A stretch of 64,000 bases of DNA from CAYTZH01 sp964442285 (GCA_964442285.1 CAYTZH010000002.1:124001-188000), one strand, 5' to 3'. Shown: positions 23,388-32,024, counted from the stretch's first letter. Program-made: numbers and translations. Notes: generated from the letters alone by a model not told the origin.

Positions 23388-24368
23388 ATGGTCGCAGCGA
23401 ACGAGACCGGGACCGACGCCGCGGCCCCGCCGCGAGGGGCCGGCCGGCCTCCCTCCGGCGCGGACTTCGACGCCGTGGTCTTCGCCGGGGGTGGCTGTCG
23501 CTGCTTCTGGCAGGCCGGCTTCTGGACCGTGGCGGCCCCCGCCCTGGGCCTCGCGCCGCGCTGGGTGGCCGCCGTGAGCGCCGGCTCCGCCTTCGCCTGC
23601 GCCGCCCTCACCGACAGCATCGAGCGGGTGCGAAAGGACTTCCAGCGTCGCGTCGAGGCGAACCCCCGCAACGCCTACTGGCGCAACGCTTTGCGCGGTG
23701 AGCCCGTCTTTCCCCAGGAGCGGATCTACCGCGCCACGATCCTCGACAACACGGACGAGGATCTGCTGGCCCGGCTCCACGCGGGCCCCGAGCTGCGGAT
23801 CCTGGTCGCTCGGGGGCCGGCGCGGCTCGGCCCCTGGGCCGGGCTCGGGGCCGCCGCGGTGGCCCACGGCGTGGAGCGGGCGCTCCCTTCCCGGATCCAC
23901 GCGGTCTGGGGCCGGCGGCTGGGCTTCCGGCCCGAGGGCGTGCCGGTGCGCCGCTGTCGGACGCCGGAGGCCCTCGCGGACCTGATCCTGCACTCGTCCT
24001 GTACGCCCCCGTTCACCGCGGCTCACCGCCGGGACGGCCGCCTGGTGCTGGACGGAGGCCTGCTCGACAACGCGCCGGTGGGTCTGGTGCCCGAGGCCCG
24101 CCGGGTGCTGGTGCTGCTCACCCGAGCGTATCCGCCCGCGGCGCTGCCCCGGGTGCCGGGCCGCACCTACGTCCACCCGTCGGTCCCCACGCCGATCACG
24201 AGCTGGGACTACACCGATCCAGCCGCCGTGCAGGAGACCTTCGACCTCGGACGCCGCGACGGCGAGCGCTTCGCGCGCGGGCGCTCTACGGGCGACGGCG
24301 AGCGCTTCGCGCGCGGGCGCTCTACGGGCGACGGCGAGCGCTTCGCGCGGGACGTCCAGGGGGCCTGA
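23388..24368 (+). CDS. patatin-like phospholipase family protein
   Basis: This is a 326-residue alpha/beta hydrolase of the patatin type. VVFAGGGCRCFWQAGF carries the oxyanion-hole glycines. AVSAGSAFA is the nucleophile elbow with the catalytic Ser, but the first Gly of GxSxG is Ala. DGGLLDNAP is the DGG motif with the catalytic Asp. Patatin-like enzymes hydrolyse acyl esters of lipids in the cytosol or after secretion; no signal peptide was seen. The C-terminus ends in two and a half copies of a 12-residue repeat (DGERFARGRSTG) that look recently expanded and are unlikely to be catalytic. Confidence 0.83.
   Translation: MVAANETGTDAAAPPRGAGRPPSGADFDAVVFAGGGCRCFWQAGFWTVAAPALGLAPRWVAAVSAGSAFACAALTDSIERVRKDFQRRVEANPRNAYWRNALRGEPVFPQERIYRATILDNTDEDLLARLHAGPELRILVARGPARLGPWAGLGAAAVAHGVERALPSRIHAVWGRRLGFRPEGVPVRRCRTPEALADLILHSSCTPPFTAAHRRDGRLVLDGGLLDNAPVGLVPEARRVLVLLTRAYPPAALPRVPGRTYVHPSVPTPITSWDYTDPAAVQETFDLGRRDGERFARGRSTGDGERFARGRSTGDGERFARDVQGA
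24258..24350 (+). repeat. 36-bp in-frame tandem repeat at the end of the patatin-like gene
   Basis: Units at 24258-24293 and 24294-24329 are identical, and a partial third copy follows to about 24350. Each unit encodes DGERFARGRSTG. A multiple of three bases keeps the frame open. Exact identity suggests a recent slippage or unequal-crossover event. Confidence 0.9.
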
Positions 24369-24384
24369 TCCCAGCCGAGCCGGC

Positions 24385-25779
24385 TCAGCCGTCGGCCACG
24401 AGCCCCCGGGCGCGCGCCTCGCGCAGGGCCTCGCCGATCCAGCCCAGGTCGTCGGCCGCGGCGGCCCGCCGCGCCGCCGCCGGGTCGAGGCCGTAGACCC
24501 GCGCCGCATTGAGGCCCAGGATGCGCGCCTTGAGCGCGCGGGTCAGCGGCGGGTAGCCGTGGCGCTCGCAGAGCCGCTCGGGAATCCGGAAGGCGCGGAA
24601 GGCGTCGATCAGCGGCTGGCACGGTCCGTACCAGACCGAGTCGGTACCCCACAGCACCCGGTCCGGTCCCACGGCGAGCAGCAGCTTTCCGATCACGTGG
24701 GCGGCCTCGAGCGGCCGGCGGATCAGGGCGTACCAGGTGCTCCCCAGCTCGGCGTAGACGTTCCCGCCCGCCGGGATGCCGGCCTCCCGCAGGCTGGCGA
24801 CGAGCCGGTCGGTGCCGCGCAATGCGGGCGGCGGCACGTCTTCCGGGAAGGCGCCCTCCGCATCCCCCTCCCCGGTCGGGAGCTCGTAGCCGGCGTGGTA
24901 GACCAGGAAGTCGAGCTCCGGGAACGCGGCCGCGGCCGGTCCCACGTCTCGGGGCGAGCCGGTCGGCGAGAGCCCCGAGAGCCCCTTGTGGGCACAGACC
25001 ACCCGCAGGCCCGCGGAGCGGACGCGCGCCAGGAAGGGCAGTCCGGTCTCCTCGTCGTCGAGCATCCAGGCGCGGCCGGTGCGGCCCGCCGGGTCGCCGC
25101 CGTAGAGCGTGTAGACCTTGACGCCGTCCGGGCGGAAGCGCGCGGCGATCGCGTCCACGGCGTCGCGCTCCTCGGGCCGGTTCGGGTGCACGATCGCGTG
25201 GTGGCGCAGCCGGCCGCCGTCGACCCGGTCGACCAGGGCGCGGGTCGCCGCGATATCGGGGTTGGGCAGGATGTTGCTGGCGTCGTCGCCGGGGGCGGCG
25301 GTCAGCACCGCCACCGCCGTCTCGCTCTCGACGAAGACGCAGCGCAGGTACTCGGCCAGGGAGAGGCTCGTCTCGGGGTCGAGATGGCGAAAGCGCTCCG
25401 GCGCCACGTCGCGGATGAAGCCCAGCACGCCCCGGGCGCCCGCCGAGCGGGTGCGTCCGAGGCGGACGTAGTGGGTCTGGACGTCGACCACCAGCTCGTC
25501 GCCGCCCAGGGCCTCGGCCGCCGCGTCGGCGTCCTCCGCGGCCTCGGCCGGCACGTCGTAGAACCCGCCGCCAGCGGCGGCGTCGATGGCGCGCAGGGTG
25601 GCGGCGGTGCCACGGCGGTCGCGGAGGTAGACCTCCGGGGCGAGGGAGAGCCGGCGCGCGCTCGCGGCGGCGGCCTCGCCCAGGCGGACCGCGGCGCGAC
25701 GCGCTCGCACCTCGGGAGGCGGGGGCTCGAACTCGTCGGTCCCCCGCGGCTCCAGCAGGCTCCCGCGGACGCCCGTCAG
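24385..25779 (-). CDS. amidohydrolase-superfamily metal-dependent hydrolase
   Basis: This protein of about 464 residues has the TIM-barrel features of the Amidohydro_2 group: a His-rich strand (LRHHAIVHPNRPEE), VVCAHKGL, LDFLVYHAGYELP and the late Asp strand VLWGTDSVWYGPCQP, then LGLNAARVYGL at the end. The coding frame clearly continues upstream of the first GTG (25710), through GSLLEPRGTDEFEPPPPEV, back to a CTG at 25779. That CTG overlaps the arsC stop as CTGA, the same coupling geometry as other junctions here, so a rare CTG start is proposed. GTG 25710 is the conservative alternative. The substrate is unknown. Confidence 0.75.
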   Translation of the reverse strand: MTGVRGSLLEPRGTDEFEPPPPEVRARRAAVRLGEAAAASARRLSLAPEVYLRDRRGTAATLRAIDAAAGGGFYDVPAEAAEDADAAAEALGGDELVVDVQTHYVRLGRTRSAGARGVLGFIRDVAPERFRHLDPETSLSLAEYLRCVFVESETAVAVLTAAPGDDASNILPNPDIAATRALVDRVDGGRLRHHAIVHPNRPEERDAVDAIAARFRPDGVKVYTLYGGDPAGRTGRAWMLDDEETGLPFLARVRSAGLRVVCAHKGLSGLSPTGSPRDVGPAAAAFPELDFLVYHAGYELPTGEGDAEGAFPEDVPPPALRGTDRLVASLREAGIPAGGNVYAELGSTWYALIRRPLEAAHVIGKLLLAVGPDRVLWGTDSVWYGPCQPLIDAFRAFRIPERLCERHGYPPLTRALKARILGLNAARVYGLDPAAARRAAAADDLGWIGEALREARARGLVADG

Positions 25780-26279
25780 AGGCCGGGCCCGCGTCGGCCG
25801 ATCTCGTCCAGCTCGACCTGGAGGCTCAGCCGGTCGAGGGAGTCGAGGGGGAGCGATACGAAGAGGCGGATGCGGGCCTCCAGCTCGGCGTACACCCGGC
25901 GGAAGACCTGTCGCTGCCGGGCCGGGTCGCTCACGGCGGCGGGATCCTCGGCGCCCCAGTGGGCCGTCATCGGCTGGCCGGGCCAGGTGGGACAGGCCTC
26001 GCCGGCCGCGTTGTCGCAGACGGTGAAGACGAAGTGCAGCGGGGGCGCCCCCGGCGCAGCGAACTCGTCCCAGGACTTGCTGCGCAGACCATCGGTCGCG
26101 AATCCGCGCTCCGCGAGCAGCTGCTCCGCCCCCGGATGGACGCGCCCGGCGGGTCGGCTCCCCGCGCTGTGGGCGCGGAAGCGGCCTTCGCCGATCCGGC
26201 CCAGCAGGCTCTCCGCCAGGATGCTCCGGGCCGAGTTCCCGGTGCAGAGGAAGAGAACCTGGTACGGATCGTCGGGCAT
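25776..26279 (-). CDS. arsC: thioredoxin-type arsenate reductase / low-molecular-weight phosphatase
   Basis: This 167-residue protein has the P-loop CTGNSAR (Cys12 to Arg18). It also has a second cysteine pair in VCDNAAGEACPTWPG (Cys88 and Cys95), matching the three-cysteine relay of Bacillus/Staphylococcus-type ArsC, and HWGAEDPA with the Asp acid. The enzyme reduces arsenate to arsenite using thioredoxin. A very good ribosome-binding site (GGAGGAG) precedes the ATG. No arsenite exporter or arsenic-sensing ArsR is adjacent; the ArsR gene at 13485 lies 12 kb away and lacks metal ligands. Other phosphatase roles remain possible. Confidence 0.85.
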   Translation of the reverse strand: MPDDPYQVLFLCTGNSARSILAESLLGRIGEGRFRAHSAGSRPAGRVHPGAEQLLAERGFATDGLRSKSWDEFAAPGAPPLHFVFTVCDNAAGEACPTWPGQPMTAHWGAEDPAAVSDPARQRQVFRRVYAELEARIRLFVSLPLDSLDRLSLQVELDEIGRRGPGL

Positions 26280-26431
26280 GGGCGCTCCTCCGGGGCGGCT
26301 TGCGGTGCAGCAGCGGGCCGGCCGCGTAGGGTCGTCAGCCGTGATCGCCGGGTCAAGGGGAGCAACCCCCTCCTCGCCTCGGGAACCCCCCTCGCCCCGG
26401 CCCGTTACACTGCCCCCCGGCAGGAGGGGGA

Positions 26432-27040
26432 ATGGAAGGCGGCGAGCGGAGACGTCGGCGGGGGCAGGAGCGCGGGCAGGCGTCCGGGCAGGTCACCGCA
26501 CGGTCGCGCCGGGGTGCCGTGGTCGCCCTGCTCCTGGCACTCGCCTGCGGCCAAACCGCGGGCTGGGCGTCCGGGGACGCGCCCCCGTCCCCCGCCGTGT
26601 ACGGCTACCTGGAGAAGGTCGACCTGCCGGGAGTCGGACTCGCCTTGAAGGCGCGGCTCGATACCGGTGCCACCACCTCGTCCGTGCACGCCGTCGAGAT
26701 CGAGACCTTCGAGCGGGAGGGGCAGACCTGGGTGCGCTTCCGGCTGGACCATGGCGACGAGCGCGGCCCGCTGGTGGAGCGTCCGGTGGCGCGCTGGGTC
26801 CGCATCAAGCGCAAGGGGGCGCCGCCCCAGCGCCGCCCCGTGGTGCGCCTGGACCTGTGCCTCGGCGACCAGCTCCGCCGGGTGGAGGTGAGCCTCAGCG
26901 ATCGCAGCGACTTCCTGTACCCGGTGCTCCTGGGTCGCAACTTCCTGGCCGGGGTGGCGCTGGTGGACTCGAGCCGGCGCTTTACGGCGAGGCCCGGCTG
27001 TCCGGCGCCGGACGCTCGCGGAGACGGGTCGAAGCAGTAG
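26432..27040 (+). CDS. retropepsin-like (RimB / Zn_protease-family) aspartic protease
   Basis: This 202-residue protein has an Arg-rich N-terminus, a membrane or signal segment at about residues 29-47, and a single retropepsin-like domain. KARLDTGATTSSVHA contains the catalytic Asp77, and YPVLLGRNFLAG is the second hallmark. Databases have often called this family an ATP-dependent zinc protease, but the motif is that of an aspartyl protease. Starts: ATG with AGGAGGGGG just upstream, and a TACACT -10-like element at 26406. It is first in the conserved triad with the UUP1 and ATP-grasp genes, in which such a protease is thought to trim or process peptides. Confidence 0.86.
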   Translation: MEGGERRRRRGQERGQASGQVTARSRRGAVVALLLALACGQTAGWASGDAPPSPAVYGYLEKVDLPGVGLALKARLDTGATTSSVHAVEIETFEREGQTWVRFRLDHGDERGPLVERPVARWVRIKRKGAPPQRRPVVRLDLCLGDQLRRVEVSLSDRSDFLYPVLLGRNFLAGVALVDSSRRFTARPGCPAPDARGDGSKQ

Positions 27041-27084
27041 ACTCCCGCCCCCGCGGGCGTACGCCACGGAGGTCGCGCTGCCCG

Positions 27085-28626
27085 ATGCCGCGCCGCCAGC
27101 TCCAGATTGCCTGTCTGCTCCTGGCCGTGCTCGGGCTGGTCCTCTTCGCCTACAAGGCCAGCGTGCTCGATCTGCCGCTGGTGCCCGACACCGTCACGCC
27201 CGTCTGGACCGTCGAGGCGCGCATCCAGTTCCGCGCTCGTGGCGGCCCGGTCAAGGCCGCCTTCCGGATCCTCGACGCCCCGCCGGGCTTCACCGTCCTG
27301 GACGAGCACTTCGTCTCCTACGGGTACGGCTTCGAGACGCAGACACAGGACGGCGACAGCGACGGAGGCGGACGGCTCGCCGCCTGGTCCAAACGGCGGG
27401 CGAGCGGCCGGCAGAGCCTCTACTACCGGGCCGTGATCTACGCCTCCGGGGCCATGCGGGACGAGTCGCCGTCCCTCCCATATCCGCAGAAGCCGGAGTT
27501 CGAGGAGCCGGTGCGGTCCGCGGCGCTCTCGCTGCTGGACGAGGTCCGCGGGCAGTCCGCCGACATCGCCACCTTCGCGGCCCAGCTCATCCGCCACCTC
27601 AACGACCCGAGCCCGGGCGAGAGCGTCGAGGTGCTCCTCGCCGGTCGCACCCGCCGGGAGGACCGGGTGGAGACCGCCATCCGCCTGCTGGCGGGCGCGC
27701 GCATCCCGGCCCGCATCGCCTGGGTGCTGCCCCTGGAGGAGCGACGCCGGGATGCGGAGCTGGTGCCCTGGCTGGCGGTGCACAACGACGAGCGCTGGCT
27801 CTTCTTCAACCCGGAGACCGGCTCGCGCGGCCTGCCGTCCGACCACCTGCTGTGGTGGCGCGGCCCGGGGCGGCTGCTGGAGACCGACGGGGCCCGCGGG
27901 GCCGAGGTCGACTTCTCCCTGGTGCGCGCGGCCTACGGCAGCCTCGAGGTGGCCGAGATGCGGGCGGAGCGCCAGCCGTCCCCGGCCTTCCGCTTCTCCC
28001 TCCTGAACCTGCCGATCCGCACCCAGGCGGTCTACCAGATCCTCGTCATGATCCCGATCGGGGCGCTGCTGGTGGTGGTGATGCGCAACCTGGTGGGCCT
28101 GCCGAGTTTCGGCACGTTCATGCCGATCCTGATCGGGCTGGCCTTCCGGGAGACGGGCATCGTCTGGGGTCTCGTGCTGTTCAGCACCACCGTGGGGATC
28201 GGGCTCGTGCTCCGCCGCTACCTGGCTCGCCTGAAGCTCTTGCTGGTTCCCCGTCTCGCGTCGGTGCTGATCGTGGTGATCCTGGTGCTGGCGAGTCTCA
28301 GCGTGCTGAGCCAGACCCTGGGCATCGAGCGCGGTCTCTCGGTGGCGCTGTTCCCGATCGTGATCCTCACCATGGTGATCGAGCGGATGTCGCTGATGTG
28401 GGAGGAGTCCGGAGCCCAGGACGCGCTCAACGCGGCCCTCGGCAGCCTGGGCATCGCGATCGTGAGCCACCTGGCCTTCGTGAACCCCTTCCTGCAGCAC
28501 GTCACGTTCGTGTTCCCCGAGCTGCTGCTGCTGCTGCTGGCGGCGACGCTCCTGCTGGGTCGCTACTCGGGCTACCGGCTGCTCGAGCTGCGGCGCTTCC
28601 GGGCCCTCTCCGGCGATGGCGTCTGA
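27085..28626 (+). CDS. UUP1-type inactive transglutaminase fused to 7TM domain
   Basis: This is a 513-residue protein. An N-terminal anchor helix (residues 7-24) is followed by a periplasmic region with a transglutaminase-like fold (AETAIR-type helix VETAIRLLAGARIPARIAW, then PWLAVHNDERWLFFNPETG) that lacks the catalytic Cys. The C-terminal half has about seven transmembrane helices (VYQILVMIPIGALLVVVMRN, FGTFMPILIGLAFRETG). This architecture is the known inactive transglutaminase plus 7TM family, always found with a RimK-like ATP-grasp gene and a retropepsin. The ATG has CGGAGG upstream. It overlaps the next gene by 11 bases. Confidence 0.88.
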   Translation: MPRRQLQIACLLLAVLGLVLFAYKASVLDLPLVPDTVTPVWTVEARIQFRARGGPVKAAFRILDAPPGFTVLDEHFVSYGYGFETQTQDGDSDGGGRLAAWSKRRASGRQSLYYRAVIYASGAMRDESPSLPYPQKPEFEEPVRSAALSLLDEVRGQSADIATFAAQLIRHLNDPSPGESVEVLLAGRTRREDRVETAIRLLAGARIPARIAWVLPLEERRRDAELVPWLAVHNDERWLFFNPETGSRGLPSDHLLWWRGPGRLLETDGARGAEVDFSLVRAAYGSLEVAEMRAERQPSPAFRFSLLNLPIRTQAVYQILVMIPIGALLVVVMRNLVGLPSFGTFMPILIGLAFRETGIVWGLVLFSTTVGIGLVLRRYLARLKLLLVPRLASVLIVVILVLASLSVLSQTLGIERGLSVALFPIVILTMVIERMSLMWEESGAQDALNAALGSLGIAIVSHLAFVNPFLQHVTFVFPELLLLLLAATLLLGRYSGYRLLELRRFRALSGDGV

Positions 28627-29635
28627 GTCGCCCGTCCGCTGGTGGCGGCCGTTCGCGGCCCTCGAGCGGCGCGGCGTCCTCGGCATGAACGCGCGCAACG
28701 CCCGCTACATCTCGGTCTACAACCCCCGTCGGCTCTACCCGCTGGTCGACGACAAGGTGCGCACCAAGACCCTCGCCATCGAGGCCGGCATCGCGGTCCC
28801 GGAGCTCTACGGCATCGTCGGGGCGGCCCACCAGGTGCGCCACGTCCACGCGCTGGTCCGCGAGCGCGAGAGCTTCGTCGTCAAGCCGGCCCGGGGTGCC
28901 GGGGGCAACGGCATCCTGGTGATCGTCGGGCGGCGGGGCGACCGCTACCTCAAGGCCAACGGCCAGCTCCTCGATCCCGGAGACCTGGAGTACCACGTCT
29001 CGAACGTCCTCAGCGGCATGTACAGCCTGGGCGGTCGCAGCGACGCGGCCATTCTGGAGTACCGGGTGCGCTTCGACCCGCTCTTCGAGCCGATCACCTT
29101 CCAGGGCGTGCCGGACATCCGCACGGTGGTCTTCCGGGGTGTCCCGGTGATGGCGATGGTGCGCCTGCCGACCCGCCGCTCCGACGGCCGCGCGAACCTC
29201 CACCAGGGGGCTGTCGGGGCGGGCGTGAACCTCTCCACCGGCAGGACGCTCTCGGGTGTCATGCAGGATCGCCTGGTGGGCGAGCATCCGGACACGTACC
29301 AGCCCATCGCGGGACACGCGATCCCGGGCTGGGACGACCTGCTCGAGCGGGCCGCGCGCTGCTTCGAGCTGACCGGGCTCGGCTATCTGGGGGTGGACAT
29401 GGTGCTGGACGAAGACCTGGGCCCGCTGGTGCTCGAGCTGAACGCACGCCCGGGCATCAGCATCCAGATCGCGAACCGCGCGGGCCTGGTGCCGCGCCTC
29501 GAGGCCGTCGAGGGTCTCTACCGGGAGCGGGGCGAACGCTGGACGCCCGGCGAGCGTGTCCACATGGCGCGGGTCCTCTTCGGCGGCGCCGCCGGGGACG
29601 AAGCCGCGGGGGAGGGTGCCGCAGGGGGGACCTAG
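28616..29635 (+). CDS. alpha-L-glutamate ligase-like (RimK-like) ATP-grasp protein
   Basis: This is a 339-residue ATP-grasp ligase of the subgroup named alpha-L-glutamate ligase-like. GMNARNARYISVYNPRRLYP is the family opening, SFVVKPARGAGGNGILVI is the nucleotide-binding loop, and YLGVDMVLDEDLGPLVLELN with ARPGISIQ is the metal-binding end. It should form a peptide-like bond between an amino acid and an acid group using ATP. With the membrane UUP1 protein and the retropepsin it forms a co-transcribed triad that is predicted to modify peptides or proteins; the target is unknown. Confidence 0.9.
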   Translation: MASESPVRWWRPFAALERRGVLGMNARNARYISVYNPRRLYPLVDDKVRTKTLAIEAGIAVPELYGIVGAAHQVRHVHALVRERESFVVKPARGAGGNGILVIVGRRGDRYLKANGQLLDPGDLEYHVSNVLSGMYSLGGRSDAAILEYRVRFDPLFEPITFQGVPDIRTVVFRGVPVMAMVRLPTRRSDGRANLHQGAVGAGVNLSTGRTLSGVMQDRLVGEHPDTYQPIAGHAIPGWDDLLERAARCFELTGLGYLGVDMVLDEDLGPLVLELNARPGISIQIANRAGLVPRLEAVEGLYRERGERWTPGERVHMARVLFGGAAGDEAAGEGAAGGT

Positions 29636-29738
29636 CCCGGGCCGCTCCTCCTGCGAAGACCCTACACACGGATCTCGCTCGGCAGCGCCGTCGCGCGCGC
29701 CTCAAGCCTTTCGCCCGTTGGCCGAACAAGGCCACAGC

Positions 29739-30149
29739 ATGGCCGACCCGAAGTGCAAACTGAGCGTGGTGCTCGTCGACGACAGCCGCAGCGTGTTGGC
29801 GCAGGTCGCGGCCCTGATCGACGAGATCGACGGCGTGGACGTGGTGGGGACGGCCGAGGACGGAGCCAAGGCGATCCAGGTGGTGCAGCGCACCCAGCCC
29901 GACCTGGTGCTGCTCGACATCGTGATGCCGGTCATGGACGGCCTCTCGGCCCTGCGGCTCATGCGCTCGCGCGATCCCGCCCTGCGGGTGGCGGTGCTGT
30001 CCTCGGTGGGGGGCGGTGCGTCGCGCGCGGAGGAGGCCTTCCGGCTCGGCGCCATCCAGGTGCTCTCCAAGCCCATCGACACCGACCAGCTCGCGGATCT
30101 CTTCGAGCGCGAGCGCAGCGGATCGGACGAGGGCGGGGCGGTTGCATGA
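29739..30149 (+). CDS. CheY-like response regulator
   Basis: This is a 136-residue single-domain receiver: Asp14-Asp15 metal site (VLVDDSRSV), phosphoacceptor Asp60 (LVLLDIVMPVMDG), Thr/Ser position in VAVLSSVGG and Lys111 (LSKPID). There is no output domain, so it signals by protein contact. Its stop overlaps the start of the CheX-like gene as ATGA, so the pair is coupled, and the CheX-like protein is the natural phosphatase for it. A partner kinase is not visible nearby; the ribosome-binding site is weak (AAGG). Confidence 0.9.
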   Translation: MADPKCKLSVVLVDDSRSVLAQVAALIDEIDGVDVVGTAEDGAKAIQVVQRTQPDLVLLDIVMPVMDGLSALRLMRSRDPALRVAVLSSVGGGASRAEEAFRLGAIQVLSKPIDTDQLADLFERERSGSDEGGAVA

Positions 30150-30793
30150 GCGTCAAGTTCTTCGGGCAGTTCCTGATCGAAGAGGGCGAGATCGACGCGG
30201 CCGAGCTTCGCGAGGCCCTCGCCTTCGCCGACGCCAGCCCTGAACACATCTACCTCGGCGAGGCCCTCGTGCACCTGGGCCACCTGGAGGCCGCGCGGCT
30301 CGAGGCGCTGCTCGCCGACTTCAAGCGAGACCAGGCGCCCTACGAGCTGGACGAGGTCCGCCTTCCCTCGGCGCTCTCCGGGTCCGCTGCGGCGGCCCAT
30401 GTGGTGGACCTGCTCCCCAAGCTGGGGCTGGAGGTGGCGCGGGTGCGCATGAAGCTGGGCGCTCCGGAGCCCTTCTCGGGATCGCTTCCGGAGGCGCATC
30501 GGGCGCGGGTCGTCCTGGGCGGGAGCCGGGGTCTCGCGGTGACCCTGGCCTGCGACGCCGAGCTGGCCGTCGCCCTGGCCGGGACCCACGGACCCGCCGG
30601 CGAGGCGTCCCTCTCCGAGGCCGTCGCCGAGTTCCTGAACGTGGTCGCCGGAACCGCGGCCAGCGTGGCCGAGCGCGACGGCGAGCGCGTCGAGCTCACC
30701 CCACCGGAGGCCCCCGAGGCGGTCTCCGGCGCCTTCCGCTACCCGCTGGCCGGGGCCGCGGGCCACGGTGCCCTGCTGCTGGAGCCGGCCTAG
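30146..30793 (+). CDS. CheX-like phosphatase with GspE-N-type helical domain
   Basis: This is a 215-residue protein in two parts. Residues 1-65 (FFGQFLIEEGEIDAAELREAL, then YLGEALVHLGHL) resemble the short helical module at the N-terminus of GspE/PilB-type ATPases. The rest has the CheC/CheX/FliY fold, with the catalytic helix containing Glu162 and Asn165 (AEFLNVVAG) and a proline 22 residues on (Pro187), matching the E-x2-N-x21-P signature of CheY phosphatases. It is coupled to the receiver gene, which is probably its substrate. The fused helical module may direct it to a machine. Confidence 0.83.
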   Translation: MSVKFFGQFLIEEGEIDAAELREALAFADASPEHIYLGEALVHLGHLEAARLEALLADFKRDQAPYELDEVRLPSALSGSAAAAHVVDLLPKLGLEVARVRMKLGAPEPFSGSLPEAHRARVVLGGSRGLAVTLACDAELAVALAGTHGPAGEASLSEAVAEFLNVVAGTAASVAERDGERVELTPPEAPEAVSGAFRYPLAGAAGHGALLLEPA

Positions 30794-31965
30794 ATTCGCT
30801 GCGCGAGCCCGCGGGCGTTCGCTCGCATCACCTGCTCGATCTCGTCCTCGGCGAAGCCCTTCAGGTCGTAGACGAAGTCGGTCGGCTCGGCGAGCCCCTC
30901 GGCATGGGGGTAGTCGGATCCGAACAGCATGTGGTCGGCGCCGATCTGGGCGCGCAGGCCCTCGAGGTCGTCCTCGTAGTAGGGCGACACCCAGACATGG
31001 CGGCGGAAGGACTCGATGGGATCCGTCGCGAAGGCCCGCGGCATCTGGCCGTAGGCCTTCTTGAGCGACGCGAACAGCGGCGCCACCCAGCCGCTCCCCG
31101 CCTCGATGGTGGCCACCCGGAGCCGGGCATGGCGGTCGAAGACGCCGTGGCACACCAGGGCCGCCATGGCGTCCTGGATCGGGCTCGCCGAGAGGCAGGC
31201 GCGCAGCGGGTCGTAGCGGAAGGCCTCCATCTCCTCGCCCTCGCCCCACTCGGCGGCGAACTTGCCGTAGCCGGAGTCGCCGGAGTGGAAGGCCACCGTG
31301 ATCCCGGCCTCGCTCGCGCGGGCCCAGAACGGATCGTGGAGGGGGTCGCCCAGAGAGCGGCTGCCGTGGGGGTGGGCGACCGGCGCGGCCCGCAGGCACA
31401 CGATGCGGGCGTCGCGGCCCAGGGCGAACTCGAGCTCCTCGAGCGCGGCGTCCACGTCCAGCAGCGTGATGTAGGGGGCGGCGAACAGCCGCTCGCCATG
31501 GGCGAAGCCCCAGTCCTCCTCGAGCCAGCGGTTGAAGCCCCGGAAGGCCGCGACCGCGGCCGGCGGGTCGTGCTTGAGCGACTCCTCCATGCCCACGCCC
31601 AGGGTCGGGAACAGGAAGCAGCCCTCGAGTTGCTGGGCGTCGAGCTGCGCCAGGCGGGCGTCCCGATCGCGGTAGCACGGATCGATGGGCAGCAGGTCGC
31701 GGAACAGGGTCCGGATGTCCTCGCCCTCCGGGTTCCGACCGCGGAAGTACTCGTCGAGGATGCCCGGTCGCGCCACCGGATCGAAGGTGGGGTTGGGAAT
31801 GAAGCGGTTGATCCGCCCGCCCACGAGCAGCCGCTTGCGTCCGTTCACCTCCGCCCACTGCATGCAGCGCTTGTGCATGGCGCGGGGGACGTGGCGGATG
31901 AAGGCGTCCTCGGCCTCGTAGTAGTGGTGGTCGGCGTCGAAGGCGCGGAAGGGAAGCTGGGCCAT
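30790..31965 (-). CDS. amidohydrolase (Amidohydro_2, ACMSD-like) family protein
   Basis: This is a 391-residue TIM-barrel hydrolase or decarboxylase. The N-terminal FDADHHYYEAEDAF replaces the DxHxH of the family with DADHHYYE. The central ITVAFHSGDSGYGKF supplies the conserved His, and the C-terminal MLFGSDYPHAEGLAEP supplies the Asp/His/Glu cluster. This version is common in high-GC bacteria that degrade aromatic or polyketide-like compounds. It is divergent from a TetR gene with a shared AT-rich operator region, so it is probably controlled by that TetR. It overlaps the CheX-like gene by four bases at its end. Confidence 0.87.
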   Translation of the reverse strand: MAQLPFRAFDADHHYYEAEDAFIRHVPRAMHKRCMQWAEVNGRKRLLVGGRINRFIPNPTFDPVARPGILDEYFRGRNPEGEDIRTLFRDLLPIDPCYRDRDARLAQLDAQQLEGCFLFPTLGVGMEESLKHDPPAAVAAFRGFNRWLEEDWGFAHGERLFAAPYITLLDVDAALEELEFALGRDARIVCLRAAPVAHPHGSRSLGDPLHDPFWARASEAGITVAFHSGDSGYGKFAAEWGEGEEMEAFRYDPLRACLSASPIQDAMAALVCHGVFDRHARLRVATIEAGSGWVAPLFASLKKAYGQMPRAFATDPIESFRRHVWVSPYYEDDLEGLRAQIGADHMLFGSDYPHAEGLAEPTDFVYDLKGFAEDEIEQVMRANARGLAQRI

Positions 31966-32000
31966 GGGCTCGGGGTCCTCTCGGTTGGGCCTCCGAATAC

Positions 32001-32024
32001 TGAATCATCTATCTAGAAAGTTCA
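32001..32024. promoter_or_regulatory. candidate TetR operator between divergent genes
   Basis: The dyad TGAA-N3-TCTA-N2-TAGA-N3-TTCA is symmetrical at 8 of 12 base pairs. It is followed directly by a perfect ten-base palindrome (ATGAATTCAT, 32025-32034). Both lie in an AT-rich island between the amidohydrolase start (31965) and the TetR start (32050), the usual place for a TetR autorepressor site. Confidence 0.5.

Noticed and set aside
24258..24350. CRISPR or integration-site repeats at the patatin-like gene end
   Set aside because: The units are directly adjacent with no spacers and keep the reading frame, which fits slippage in coding DNA.
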